Positions 29,443 through 36,873 of a stretch of 39,647 nucleotides of DNA are shown one piece after another (position 1 is the stretch's first letter; the number at the start of each line of letters is the position of its first letter). The stretch comes from Rothia mucilaginosa (GTDB taxonomy: Bacteria > Actinomycetota > Actinomycetes > Actinomycetales > Micrococcaceae): contig NZ_JVSP01000015.1 of the NCBI RefSeq assembly GCF_001061665.1, forward strand, positions 1 through 39,647. The letters run 5' to 3'. The notes beneath the pieces were generated by a model. That model was not told where the DNA came from. It did no database searches and saw nothing but the letters and a program-made list of their open reading frames with translations. The translations under genes were made by a program, and so were the position numbers.

Positions 29443-30525
29443 TTAGTGGGTGAATCGTGCCGGGTCGCACGCCTGCATGATGGGCGGAATCTCAGCCCCG
29501 CAGGCGACCTCCGCACCAACCTTGCCGGCGAGCGCGGCAAGCAGAATACCGTGGCGGAAATAGCCCGTGGACACGAGCTGGCGGGTGCCGTCAGCACGGG
29601 TGCGGTGCCCGAAGATGGGCAGGTCGTCCGGGGTTCCGGGGCGGGCACCGACGTTCGCCTCCAGAAGCTCGCACTCTTCAACGGCGGGCACGAGCCGGAT
29701 CGCGTCACGTAGCAGCTGGTGTACGCCGTCAATGGCGGGCAGCGTGCGGTGGTCTTCGCGGCTGGTTGCGCCGATGCACAGCTCCCCGTCGGGGCGGGGA
29801 ATGAGGTAGACGGGGCGGGAGTTCACGTAGCCGCGCACCACGTGCTTGAGGATGGGCCGCGGGGCGCGCAGACGCAGAATGTCCCCGTAGACGGGGCGTA
29901 GCGGGTAGTCCCCGTGCAGTGTTGCCCCTAGTCCGGTGCAGATAATGTCGCCCGCGTCCGGGTCGGTGACCCGTTCGGCGCTGAAGGTGACGCCGCGGCG
30001 GGTGAGGGCGTCTTTGAGGGCGCGCCTCATGAGCCGCGGGTGCAGTTGATGGTCACTGGGGATGCTCACGGCGCCGGCGATACGCGGCGCCAGGAGCGGT
30101 TCGAGGGTGCGTGCCTGCGTGGGGGTGACGGGGTCTGCGGGGCGGTTCATGTCCCGGTAGTAGACGCGGGTGCGTTGCAGGTGCTCGGCGTCGGCACGGT
30201 CGGCTGCGATGATGAGCGTGCCGGTGGTGTCGTAGCCGGTGGGCAGGTCGGTGGCGCGGCTGAGCCTGCCCATGAGGGAGGGGTAGGCGTCGGCGCTGGC
30301 GGTCATGAGCGGGAAGAGCGCGTCCTGCTGGAATTGCACTTCTGCGATGGGTGCGAGCATGCCGCCGGCGTAGTGGCTGGCGGCGGGGTAGAGCGCCGTG
30401 CCGTCGTCGGTGGTGCCGTAGTCGCTGGTTTCGGCGTCGACGAGGTGCACGTTCTCGCCGCGTTCGGTGAGCTCAAACGCGGTTGTGAGGCCAATGATTC
30501 CGCCGCCAATAATCGTGATGGTCAT
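29443..30525 (-). CDS. thiO: Glycine oxidase
   Basis: A 360-residue FAD enzyme that oxidises glycine to dehydroglycine for ThiG. The FAD motif IIGGGIIGLTTAFEL opens the protein. The middle has LRPVYGDILRLRAPRP, and the end has NVGARPGTPDDLPIFG with GYFRHGILLAALAG, typical of the DAO/ThiO family. It starts two bases after the thiE stop, so the two are likely coupled. The use of ThiO rather than ThiH fits an aerobic organism. Confidence 0.94.
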   Translation of the reverse strand: MTITIIGGGIIGLTTAFELTERGENVHLVDAETSDYGTTDDGTALYPAASHYAGGMLAPIAEVQFQQDALFPLMTASADAYPSLMGRLSRATDLPTGYDTTGTLIIAADRADAEHLQRTRVYYRDMNRPADPVTPTQARTLEPLLAPRIAGAVSIPSDHQLHPRLMRRALKDALTRRGVTFSAERVTDPDAGDIICTGLGATLHGDYPLRPVYGDILRLRAPRPILKHVVRGYVNSRPVYLIPRPDGELCIGATSREDHRTLPAIDGVHQLLRDAIRLVPAVEECELLEANVGARPGTPDDLPIFGHRTRADGTRQLVSTGYFRHGILLAALAGKVGAEVACGAEIPPIMQACDPARFTH

Positions 30526-30527
30526 GG

Positions 30528-31148
30528 CTATGCCTGCAACGCGGGGTTGTCGACGAAGGCGCGGACCATGGCGATTCCGGCAACTCCGGTGGTGCGGATG
30601 GCGGGGCAGTCTTCGGGGGTGATGTCGCCGATAGCTACGGTGGGTACGGCGGACAGTTCGGCAAGTTCGCGGAGCCCATCAATGCCGAGGGGCGGGCGGT
30701 TGGACTGCTTGGTGGGGCTGGGTCGGAACGGCCCGGTGCCAATGTAGTCGATCAGGTGCGCGATTTTGTTGGACTCTTCGACGAGCTGCCGGGTACCGGT
30801 GGTCAGGCCGATGATTGCGTCGGCGCCGAGGAGGGCGCGGGCGTCGGCTACGGGCAGGTCGTCTTGACCGATGTGCACGCCGTCAACGCGCACGCCGCGG
30901 GCACGCAACGCGAGGGCGACGTCTACACGGTCGTCGATGAGGAGGGTCTGGTGCGGCTGGATGATGCCGGCGATAGCCTCGGTGAGCTGGTAGAGCTCGC
31001 GCGCACTGATGGGTTTGGACCTGACTTGGATGCAGGTGGCGTGTTGGGCGGCCCGGACGGTTTCGAGGGGGTTGTCGCCTGTGACGAGGTAGAGGTTCAG
31101 GTCGAGGGGGCGTGCGGGGGTGGTGTAGGGGTGCGTTTCGCGGGTCAT
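30528..31148 (-). CDS. thiE: Thiamine phosphate synthase
   Basis: A 206-residue TIM-barrel enzyme that couples the pyrimidine diphosphate (HMP-PP) with thiazole phosphate. Motifs are IQVRSK (variant of the usual QlReK), LLIDDRVDVALA, GVHIGQDDLP, IGLTTGT and DYIGTGPFRPSPTKQ. It is the first gene of thiE-thiO-thiS-thiG-thiF. I find no TPP riboswitch in the 400 bases before it, so control may differ from the ykoEDC locus. Confidence 0.93.
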   Translation of the reverse strand: MTRETHPYTTPARPLDLNLYLVTGDNPLETVRAAQHATCIQVRSKPISARELYQLTEAIAGIIQPHQTLLIDDRVDVALALRARGVRVDGVHIGQDDLPVADARALLGADAIIGLTTGTRQLVEESNKIAHLIDYIGTGPFRPSPTKQSNRPPLGIDGLRELAELSAVPTVAIGDITPEDCPAIRTTGVAGIAMVRAFVDNPALQA

Positions 31149-31364
31149 GCGGGTCTACGATTCCTCGTCGAGTAGATGTTTTTGAGCAATTCTCTCATTG
31201 AATTTCTGTGGTTAGGTTAGCACAACTGTGTGGTGAGTTGAACATCCTTCAAGCGTTGTGAGGTGTGTGCGCTTGGCACGCTATACACTTCCTTCGCTCC
31301 TGCAGGAGCAAGGAACATACCGCCTCGACCCGTCCAACTGAGCCTAACCACCACATTCAACCCA
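31149..31364 (-). other. Upstream region of the thi operon
   Basis: About 216 bases with no gene and no TPP riboswitch core on either strand. TTAGGTTAG at 31212-31220 matches the left half of an iron box, but the right half does not fit. A near-perfect palindrome containing GCTCCTGCAGGAGC lies at about 31288-31314. Its flank CTTCCTTCGCTCCT matches the left end of element copy 5, so it is probably a relic of the dispersed element. Confidence 0.4.
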
Positions 31365-31398
31365 AAATAAAAAGCCTCCTACCGTGGGGCAGAAGGCT
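31365..31398 (-). terminator. Intrinsic terminator reading leftwards
   Basis: On the - strand, AGCCTTCT pairs with AGGAGGCT around a 10-nt loop and runs into TTTTTATTTT. It closes whatever is transcribed leftwards from the tRNA-Gly side. Confidence 0.8.
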
Positions 31399-31403
31399 TG
31401 AGG

Positions 31404-31481
31404 AGAGCGGCTGACGGGCTGGAAGGCGGAAATCCCGAGCGCGCGAGGGAATGTATTTCCGCCTGGAAGCGATTCCCGTCA
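31404..31481. repeat. tRNA-Gly fragment and nested inverted repeat
   Basis: AGAGCGGCTGACGGG (31404-31418) is identical to 31528-31542, the 3' end of the tRNA-Gly gene. It forms the left arm of a nested structure: TGACGGG (31412-31418) / CCCGTCA (31475-31481) outside, GGCGGAAAT (31425-31433) / ATTTCCGCC (31455-31463) inside, and CCC/GGG at the tip. The right outer arm GATTCCCGTCA equals part of the tRNA T arm in opposite sense. Confidence 0.6.
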
Positions 31482-31496
31482 TGGTTCAAGAAGAAG

Positions 31497-31522
31497 AACC
31501 CCTCACCGTTCAGTGAGAGGTT
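31497..31522 (-). terminator. Terminator of tRNA-Gly
   Basis: AACCCCTCAC and GTGAGAGGTT pair (one mismatch) around CGTTCA. On the - strand it is followed by CTTCTTCTT. It lies eight bases after the tRNA 3' end. Confidence 0.7.
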
Positions 31523-31529
31523 CTGGAAG

Positions 31530-31600
31530 AGCGGCTGACGGGAATCGAACCCGCGTATCAGGCTTGGGAAGCGTGCGCTCTACCATTGAGCTACAGCCGC
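31530..31600 (-). tRNA. tRNA-Gly (anticodon CCC)
   Basis: A 71-base cloverleaf on the - strand. The acceptor is GCGGCTG/CAGCCGC, the D stem GCTC/GAGC, the anticodon loop TTCCCAA with CCC at 31566-31568, and the T arm GCGGG-TTCGATT-CCCGT. The anticodon stem CACGC/GCCTG has a C-C mismatch in its middle pair (29-41). All other pairs are good. CCA is not encoded. It stands next to dcd. Confidence 0.93.
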
Positions 31601-31728
31601 ATCCCCTCCAGTCTAGCGTGTACCGTGCCGGTTCGTGAAATGTTTCACCCCGCCCAATGTGACGCACCACCCGGGTCGTGCCGGGCTCGAGCCTGCGGTC
31701 TGCGGGCTCTGCCAGGTATCCTTTAAAC

Positions 31729-32316
31729 GTGCTTATTTCAGATCGCGATATTCGTCAAGAGATTGCTGATGGACGCATCGTTCTTGATCCGTACGATGAG
31801 TCGATGATTCAGCCTGCAAGTGTGGACGTGAGGATTGATCGTTTCTTCCGTCTGTTCGATAACCACAAGTACCCGCATATCGACCCCGCGCAGCCGCAGG
31901 AGGACCTGACGCGTCTGGTGGAGGTGGCTCCCGACGAGCCGTTCATCCTGCATCCGGGTGAGTTCGTGCTGGGCTCGACGTATGAGAAGGTGACCCTGCC
32001 CGATGACGTGGCCGCCCGCCTGGAGGGTAAGTCCTCGCTGGGTCGTCTGGGCCTGCTGACCCACTCGACGGCCGGTTTTATCGACCCCGGTTTTTCGGGC
32101 CACGTGACGCTGGAACTGTCGAATATGGCCACCCTGCCGATTATGCTGTGGCCGGGTTCTAAGGTGGGTCAGCTGTGCTTCTTCCGTCTGAGCAGCCCGA
32201 CCGAGCACCCGTACGGTTCGGGCGCGTACGGTAACCGTTACCAGGGTCAGCGTGGCCCGACTGCTTCGCGTAGTTATTTGAATTTTCATCAGACGATGAT
32301 TCCGACGGAGTCGTAG
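31729..32316 (+). CDS. dcd: dCTP deaminase (probably dUMP-forming)
   Basis: A 195-residue enzyme of the dUTPase fold that deaminates dCTP; actinobacterial forms often go on to d[20 protein letters not shown] opens it. [31 protein letters not shown] carries the active site (Lys-Ser-Ser near 101-103, catalytic Glu near 129), and [20 protein letters not shown] is the C-terminal lid. The GTG at 31729 is chosen because the protein family starts there. It lies six bases after a TATCCT -10-like box and has no ribosome-binding site, so the mRNA may be leaderless. Confidence 0.94.
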   Translation: MLISDRDIRQEIADGRIVLDPYDESMIQPASVDVRIDRFFRLFDNHKYPHIDPAQPQEDLTRLVEVAPDEPFILHPGEFVLGSTYEKVTLPDDVAARLEGKSSLGRLGLLTHSTAGFIDPGFSGHVTLELSNMATLPIMLWPGSKVGQLCFFRLSSPTEHPYGSGAYGNRYQGQRGPTASRSYLNFHQTMIPTES

Positions 32317-32453
32317 TCTATTCCCGTTCGGGGTTGGGGCGCGGGCGGCCTGCATGGCTGGGTCGCCCGCGCCTCCTCATATGGGCGTACGCCCGGCGTC
32401 TCGTGCGTTCACTCGCGTGCGGGGCTATTCTCTCACTCATTTGAAGGATTGTT

Positions 32454-33794
32454 ATGAATCTGCTTCCTGTTGTTCTGCGCCTGGCGGGCGCGGAGGTTTC
32501 CGTCTACCTGATTGACCAGTCTGAGGCTTTTATCGAGGGTTTTAAGCGTGCCTGGGAGCCGCTGAACCCCGAATTTTTTGAGACCCCGGACGAGGCGTAT
32601 GAGGCGGTTTCGAACCACGACCAGGTGCTGCTGGTGCACCCCGTATCTGACACCCCGATTCTGGACATAGCCCAGCCCCTGATGGGCCCGTTCATGAAGG
32701 TTGGCACGCTGCGCGTGGATAGCGTGGAGCAGGGCCTGCAGGACCTGACGAGCCGCATCACCGTTGCGATGATTGAGCAGCTGGTGGGTAGCGGCGTGAT
32801 GCTTCATTCGGCGGTTATCGGTGACCCCGAGTCGAAGCGCGCCCTGGCCCTGGTGGGAGTTTCGGGTAGCGGCAAGACCACGGCCTCGCGTTTCTTGGGC
32901 TCGAAGCTGGCGTACCTGACGGACGAGACCGCCGTCATCTCGGATGAAGGTTTCGTGACCCCCTACCCGAAGCCGTTGTCGGTGATTGTCGACCCGAATG
33001 CACCGAAGGAACAGCAGAACCCGGTTGAGGCCGGTCTGAACGTGGTCGACCCCGAGGACCGCGGCTACAAGCTGACCCGTATCGTGCTGATTTCGCGTGA
33101 CGAGCAGGCCAAGGAGCCGCGCCTGGAACGTGTGCCGCTGCACGAGGCGCTGGTGTTCCTGAGCGAGCAGAGCTCGGGCCTGGCGAAGCACCCCGAGGGC
33201 GTCGTGTCGCTGGCCAAGCTGGTAGAGCGTTGCGGCGGCGTGTGGCGCCTGGTGTACTCGGAGGTTGAGGACACCCTGCCGCTGGTTCAGGATCTGCTGA
33301 ATGGTGGTGAGCTGCCGGGCGCTGATGAGGTTGAGAGCCTGGAGAAGTACACGGTTGAGGATCACCTGCCGGGCGTGTACCTGAACGGTACGATTGTGAT
33401 TGACCGCGCGCCGGGAACCTCTGCGGTGCGCGTGGGCGAGAACGGCCCGTTCCTGCTGCTGCAGGACACCGCGTTGAACGAGCTGTCTGAATTTGCGGCT
33501 GAGTGCTGGCTGCAGGCTGAGGGCGACATTTCGTACGATGACCTGTTTGCGCGTCTGGCTGAGATCTTTGAGGGTCTGCCTGCGGAGGCGTACGACGAGA
33601 ACGTCAGCGCCCTGGCGCAGGGAGCGATGCTGTGGGTCCGCGTGATTGACGATCCGCTGATTGACGACGCGACCTGGGCTCAGATAACCGGCAGCGAAGA
33701 GGTCCTGGACGAGGCGGAGGAAAACCGCGAGGTGACCTCGGAAGGCTCCACCGAGACGGCTGCCGAGGCAGACGACGATGTGGTGACCGAGTAG
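32454..33794 (+). CDS. HPr-kinase-like P-loop protein with PqqD-like C-terminal part
   Basis: A 446-residue cytoplasmic protein of uncertain role. Residues 110-260 look like the HprK/PEP-carboxykinase fold: a histidine in GVMLHSA before the P-loop GVSGSGKTT (135-143), then YLTDETAVISDEGFVTPYPKPLSV, which resembles the acidic pair and loop of HprK. Residues about 320-400 (VRVGENGPFLLLQDTALNELSEFAAECWLQ...SYDDLFARLAEIF) follow a PqqD-like pattern, a winged-helix found with RiPP enzymes. The tail is acidic. AAGGATT precedes the ATG. Homologues next to dcd are my recollection for this family of bacteria, not checked. What it phosphorylates is unknown. Confidence 0.75.
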   Translation: MNLLPVVLRLAGAEVSVYLIDQSEAFIEGFKRAWEPLNPEFFETPDEAYEAVSNHDQVLLVHPVSDTPILDIAQPLMGPFMKVGTLRVDSVEQGLQDLTSRITVAMIEQLVGSGVMLHSAVIGDPESKRALALVGVSGSGKTTASRFLGSKLAYLTDETAVISDEGFVTPYPKPLSVIVDPNAPKEQQNPVEAGLNVVDPEDRGYKLTRIVLISRDEQAKEPRLERVPLHEALVFLSEQSSGLAKHPEGVVSLAKLVERCGGVWRLVYSEVEDTLPLVQDLLNGGELPGADEVESLEKYTVEDHLPGVYLNGTIVIDRAPGTSAVRVGENGPFLLLQDTALNELSEFAAECWLQAEGDISYDDLFARLAEIFEGLPAEAYDENVSALAQGAMLWVRVIDDPLIDDATWAQITGSEEVLDEAEENREVTSEGSTETAAEADDDVVTE

Positions 33795-33826
33795 CTCGAT
33801 GAGCGTACCCTAGCGCCGATGGCGCA

Positions 33827-33869
33827 TAGCGAAGGGGCGGGCAGATTAACTCTGCCCGCCCCTTCGCTA
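33827..33869. terminator. Strong bidirectional terminator
   Basis: A perfect 19-bp inverted repeat (33827-33845 / 33851-33869) with loop TTAAC lies between the convergent genes ending at 33794 and 33955. T tracts are short. Confidence 0.85.
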
Positions 33870-33954
33870 TACCCGCTGAGGGACCGCGGAATCTGACCGC
33901 GGGAATTGACCCGCAGGATTCAACGTGTGAGCACCGCGTGGGCCCCGTCCGCGG

Positions 33955-35361
33955 CTAAGACTTCACCTTCTCGCGGCGGCTTGCCCGCACCCGCAGGGGC
34001 CCGGGAGCCTCCACAGGAAGCAGCATCAGCAGACCCGCAACCACAACCACGAGGATGCCGACAACACCCCAAATCTGGGCGCCCAGAATACTCACGAACA
34101 GGCCGAAAAGCATCGGCGCCAGGAAGCTCGTGGCGCGGCCGGTCGTCGAGTACAGTCCGAACAGCTCACCCTCGGTGCCGGGCTCGGCCAGGCGAGCCAG
34201 GAACGTGCGGGAGGCCGACTGCGCCGGACCCACAAACAGGCACAGCAGCAGGGCGCATACCCAGAACACGCCCGGTTCGGGGAAGAACATCAGCGGGGTA
34301 GCCGCCAAGATAATGCCGACCAGCGAGATAACAATAATTGCCTTCGGGCCCAGGTAGTCATCCAGGTAGCCGCCCAGGATCGCGCCAGCCGCCGCGACAG
34401 CGCTACCGGCAATACCGAACAGAATCACCTCGGAAGTGCTGAAACCGAACGTGCCCGCCGCAAGAATACCGCCGAACGTAAAAATACCGGACAGACCATC
34501 ACGGAACACCGCCGAAGCAATCAAGAACCACAGGGTCTGCGGGGACGTCATCTTCAGCCGCTTAATGGTGCGCCACAGCGCCTTGTAAGAGGCGAGCAGG
34601 CTACCCTGACGAGCCGGGGAGAGACGCTCCATGCCCAGCTCCAGGAAACGCAGCTCGCGGGTGGGCAGCACCTCCGGCAGGAAGCGCTCGCGGGTGCGCA
34701 TCCGAATCAGCAGCGGCACGCAGAAGATGAGGCACCAGGCCGCGGCGAACAGGGTCACCGCGCGGATGTTGAGAGCCCCCTCCTCGCTCAAGCCCAGGGA
34801 CGAGGGGGACAGCACGAAGCCCCACAGCACCACGGCCAGAGCGAGGATGCCGCCAATGTAACCGGCGGCCCAGCCAGTGCCCGAAATCTTACCGATATTA
34901 TTCGGGTTCGAAACGCGCGGCAGCACCGCGTTGTAGTTCACGTACGCGAACTCGCTAAACACACTCGCGGCAGACACCAGGAAAACACCCAGCCACAGGT
35001 AGCCTGGGTCGGGGGCGACGAAGAAGCAGGCCGCCATAAACGCCACGAGCAGGACCGTGTTCACGCCCAGCCAGAAGATACCGCGGCCCGACCTGTCGTT
35101 GCGCTGGCCCGTGACCGGGGCGAGAAACGCGATGAGGAAACCCGCAACCGTCAGACCCAGCGACAGCGCCGAAGAGGTCTGCTCGGGCGTGCCGAAGTAA
35201 CCGCTGGTCAGGTAGACCGTGAAGATGAAGGTCATCATAATCGAGTCGAAACTCGACGAACCGACATCCCACAGGACCCACGCGGTCACCGAACGGCGAC
35301 TCGTAGCGTGGTCCACGGCGGGACGGGCAGGCTTCTGCTGGCGGGAGGAACGAATCATCAT
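33955..35361 (-). CDS. MFS transporter, Atg22/UMF1 family
   Basis: A 468-residue permease with about 12 membrane spans. WVLWDVGSSSFDSIMMTFIFTVYLTSGYFG near the start is the signature of the UMF1/Atg22-like branch of the major facilitator superfamily. SEFAYVNYNAVLPRVSNPNNIGKISGTGWAAGYIGG is the conserved loop 3-4. Members include yeast Atg22, which exports amino acids from the vacuole; bacterial substrates are mostly unknown. Two ATG codons (35361 and 35358) are next to each other with a weak ribosome-binding site. The basic N- and C-termini are cytoplasmic. Confidence 0.88.
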   Translation of the reverse strand: MMIRSSRQQKPARPAVDHATSRRSVTAWVLWDVGSSSFDSIMMTFIFTVYLTSGYFGTPEQTSSALSLGLTVAGFLIAFLAPVTGQRNDRSGRGIFWLGVNTVLLVAFMAACFFVAPDPGYLWLGVFLVSAASVFSEFAYVNYNAVLPRVSNPNNIGKISGTGWAAGYIGGILALAVVLWGFVLSPSSLGLSEEGALNIRAVTLFAAAWCLIFCVPLLIRMRTRERFLPEVLPTRELRFLELGMERLSPARQGSLLASYKALWRTIKRLKMTSPQTLWFLIASAVFRDGLSGIFTFGGILAAGTFGFSTSEVILFGIAGSAVAAAGAILGGYLDDYLGPKAIIVISLVGIILAATPLMFFPEPGVFWVCALLLCLFVGPAQSASRTFLARLAEPGTEGELFGLYSTTGRATSFLAPMLFGLFVSILGAQIWGVVGILVVVVAGLLMLLPVEAPGPLRVRASRREKVKS

Positions 35362-35502
35362 GAAGGGGCTTTCAAATGGCCGAGCGGCGTCGCATCGGCC
35401 GGTACTGCGGGAGGCTGGTACGCGTTAGAAAAGCGCGGGCGGTACGCACCGCGAAGGTACGCACCGCCCCGCATCACTGAACGAAGCATTCAGGGATGGT
35501 CT

Positions 35503-35736
35503 TTACTTGAAGAAACGACGCTGCGCGCGGGCGATACCGAAGCTGACAACGGCACCCACGACGGAGGTCAGGACGGTCCAGAGGATGACCTGACGCAGAG
35601 TATCTTCGGAGTCGTGGGAAATGGCGGGAGGCTGGTTACCGGTAGCCTTGGTCCAGGCTGCGCCCAGGCCCTTACCAACCAGGGCAGCAGCGCCCATGTT
35701 CAGGCCCGCGAGAGCAAGCTTTGCGACGGGATTCAT
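35503..35736 (-). CDS. DUF4235 family small membrane protein
   Basis: A 77-residue protein that fits DUF4235. It has an N-terminal glycine/alanine-rich hydrophobic stretch (LALAGLNMGAAALVGKGLG), the conserved W near 28, and a second membrane span (VILWTVLTSVVGAVVSFGIARA) ending in RRFFK. AAAGGAG precedes the ATG at 35736. It is common in Actinobacteria, and its function is unknown. Distance and orientation allow co-transcription with the downstream MFS gene. Confidence 0.88.
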   Translation of the reverse strand: MNPVAKLALAGLNMGAAALVGKGLGAAWTKATGNQPPAISHDSEDTLRQVILWTVLTSVVGAVVSFGIARAQRRFFK

Positions 35737-35768
35737 ATGTATCTCCTTTGGTGTTAATGATGCGGCGC

Positions 35769-35800
35769 CTCACCCCCGAACCCCTTCGGGGTTGGGTGAG
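35769..35800. terminator. Nested hairpin between divergent genes
   Basis: CTCACCC/GGGTGAG encloses AACCCC/GGGGTT with a TTC loop, and GGCGC/GCGCC can pair outside (35764-35811). It looks like a terminator or insulating hairpin, although it lies upstream of both neighbouring genes; a T tract is absent. Confidence 0.45.
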
Positions 35801-35869
35801 AAAAGAGCGCCACTCCCTAGCGTATAGGGTTTAAGGCGTTCGTGCCGCCTTGGAGCCGCTCCGTCCCAA

Positions 35870-35888
35870 AATTGTACACCGTGCAATT
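35870..35888. promoter_or_regulatory. Operator-like inverted repeat
   Basis: AATTGTAC-acc-GTGCAATT is an 8-3-8 inverted repeat with one mismatch, in the divergent region between the DUF4235 gene and ykoE, about 40 bases before the ykoE -35. It may bind a dimeric repressor; none is encoded nearby. Confidence 0.35.
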
Positions 35889-35927
35889 CTGTAATGTGGG
35901 CAGAAGAACGAAACAAAAAGCGGCAAA

Positions 35928-35957
35928 TTGGCACGAACATCCAGACAAGTCTACAAT
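35928..35957 (+). promoter_or_regulatory. Promoter of ykoE-ykoD-ykoC
   Basis: TTGGCA (35928-35933), an 18-nt spacer and TACAAT (35952-35957). It lies about 50 bases before the TPP aptamer, as expected for a riboswitch leader. Confidence 0.65.
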
Positions 35958-36008
35958 CGAACCTGGGTTCCCACCCGCACCACAACGGTACGGACAAGGA
36001 ACCCCAAA

Positions 36009-36090
36009 CGACAGGGGAGCGCCACCGAGGCGCTGAGAGTGCTAAGCAGACCCTCGAACCTGATCCGGTTAGTACCGGTGTAGGGAGTCG
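36009..36090 (+). promoter_or_regulatory. TPP riboswitch (THI element)
   Basis: The conserved THI-box blocks are all present. ACAGGGGAGC opens it, GCTGAGAGTG (near 36032) and GACCCTCGAACCTGATCCGG (near 36049) carry the TPP-binding loops, and GTGTAGGGA closes it. P1 is CGAC/GTCG (36009-36012 / 36087-36090). It binds thiamine pyrophosphate and would lower expression of ykoEDC when thiamine is plentiful. It is the only such element seen in the window. Confidence 0.95.
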
Positions 36091-36104
36091 AATCTTCTCG
36101 GTGC

Positions 36105-36152
36105 CCTCGCCCACGCAGAGGGCGAGGACATTCCCCTTCCAACGACGGAAGG
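36105..36152 (+). promoter_or_regulatory. Expression platform of the TPP riboswitch
   Basis: Two hairpins lie between the aptamer and the start codon: CCTCGCCC/GGGCGAGG (36105-36127), and CCTTCC/GGAAGG (36135-36140 / 36147-36152). The second contains the ribosome-binding site GGAAGG itself. There is no T tract, so control of translation initiation by hiding the ribosome-binding site is the likely mode. Confidence 0.65.
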
Positions 36153-36161
36153 AAAAACCGC

Positions 36162-36785
36162 ATGTCACACACCACCGACACCACCGCGCCCAAGCGTCCG
36201 GCGCCCCGTTCCAGCCTAAGCTGGCGAGTCAACGAAATCGTTATCGCCGCAGTCATCGCCGTGGCCTGCGCTATCATCTTCTGGATCTGGGATATCGCCG
36301 TGAGCCCCGCCGCCAAGACCGCGCTCGTCGCGGCCCCCGAACTGCGCCCGCTCATCGCCGGCGCCTGGCTGCTCGGTGGTACCCTCGGCGGCCTGCTCAT
36401 CCGCAAGCCCGGCGCTGCCCTCTTCTGCGAGCTCGTTGCGGCGCTCATCTCGGTGCTGTTCACCGGCGGTGCGTGGAGCGGCGAGATTCTGATCTCCGGT
36501 ATTATCCAGGGTATCGGCGCTGAAATCGTCTTCGCCGCCTTCGGCTACCGTCGCTGGAACGCCGCCATCGCCGTTCTGGCCGGTGCTCTCAGCGGCCTGT
36601 TCATGGGTGGCAGCGAAATCCTGATTTACTACCCCGACATGGAGCCCGTCAAGGCCGTCACCTACGTGGTCTGCTCGGTCGTCTCCGGCGCAGTCATCGC
36701 GGGCTTCCTGGCCTGGATTCTCGTGCAGAACCTCGCCAAGACCGGCGTGCTCTCCTCGCTGGCTTCCGGCAACACCCGCCGCTAA
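36162..36785 (+). CDS. ykoE: ECF transporter substrate-binding subunit, YkoE (HMP/thiamine precursor)
   Basis: A 207-residue integral membrane S component with about five or six spans. It belongs to the YkoE family: VNEIVIAAVIAVACAIIFWIWDI at the start, AGAWLLGGTLGGLLIRKPGAALFCELVAALISVLFTG in the middle, and QGIGAEIVFAAFGYRRW after it are typical. YkoE captures hydroxymethylpyrimidine (HMP) or thiamine. The TPP riboswitch upstream and ykoD-ykoC downstream confirm the pathway. The start has GGAAGG nine bases before it. Confidence 0.94.
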   Translation: MSHTTDTTAPKRPAPRSSLSWRVNEIVIAAVIAVACAIIFWIWDIAVSPAAKTALVAAPELRPLIAGAWLLGGTLGGLLIRKPGAALFCELVAALISVLFTGGAWSGEILISGIIQGIGAEIVFAAFGYRRWNAAIAVLAGALSGLFMGGSEILIYYPDMEPVKAVTYVVCSVVSGAVIAGFLAWILVQNLAKTGVLSSLASGNTRR

Positions 36786-36873
36786 TCGTCAGCCACTAGC
36801 CACCAGCTAATCACTCACCACGAGTCACCACTCGGCACACTACAGCAGCCGCTCAGAAGGCTAAGAAAGCATT

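Noticed and set aside
31212-31230. Iron box upstream of thiE (TTAGGTTAGCACAAC)
   Set aside because: The left half is perfect but the right half fails (about 13 of 19 positions), and a link between iron and the thi operon is not otherwise indicated.
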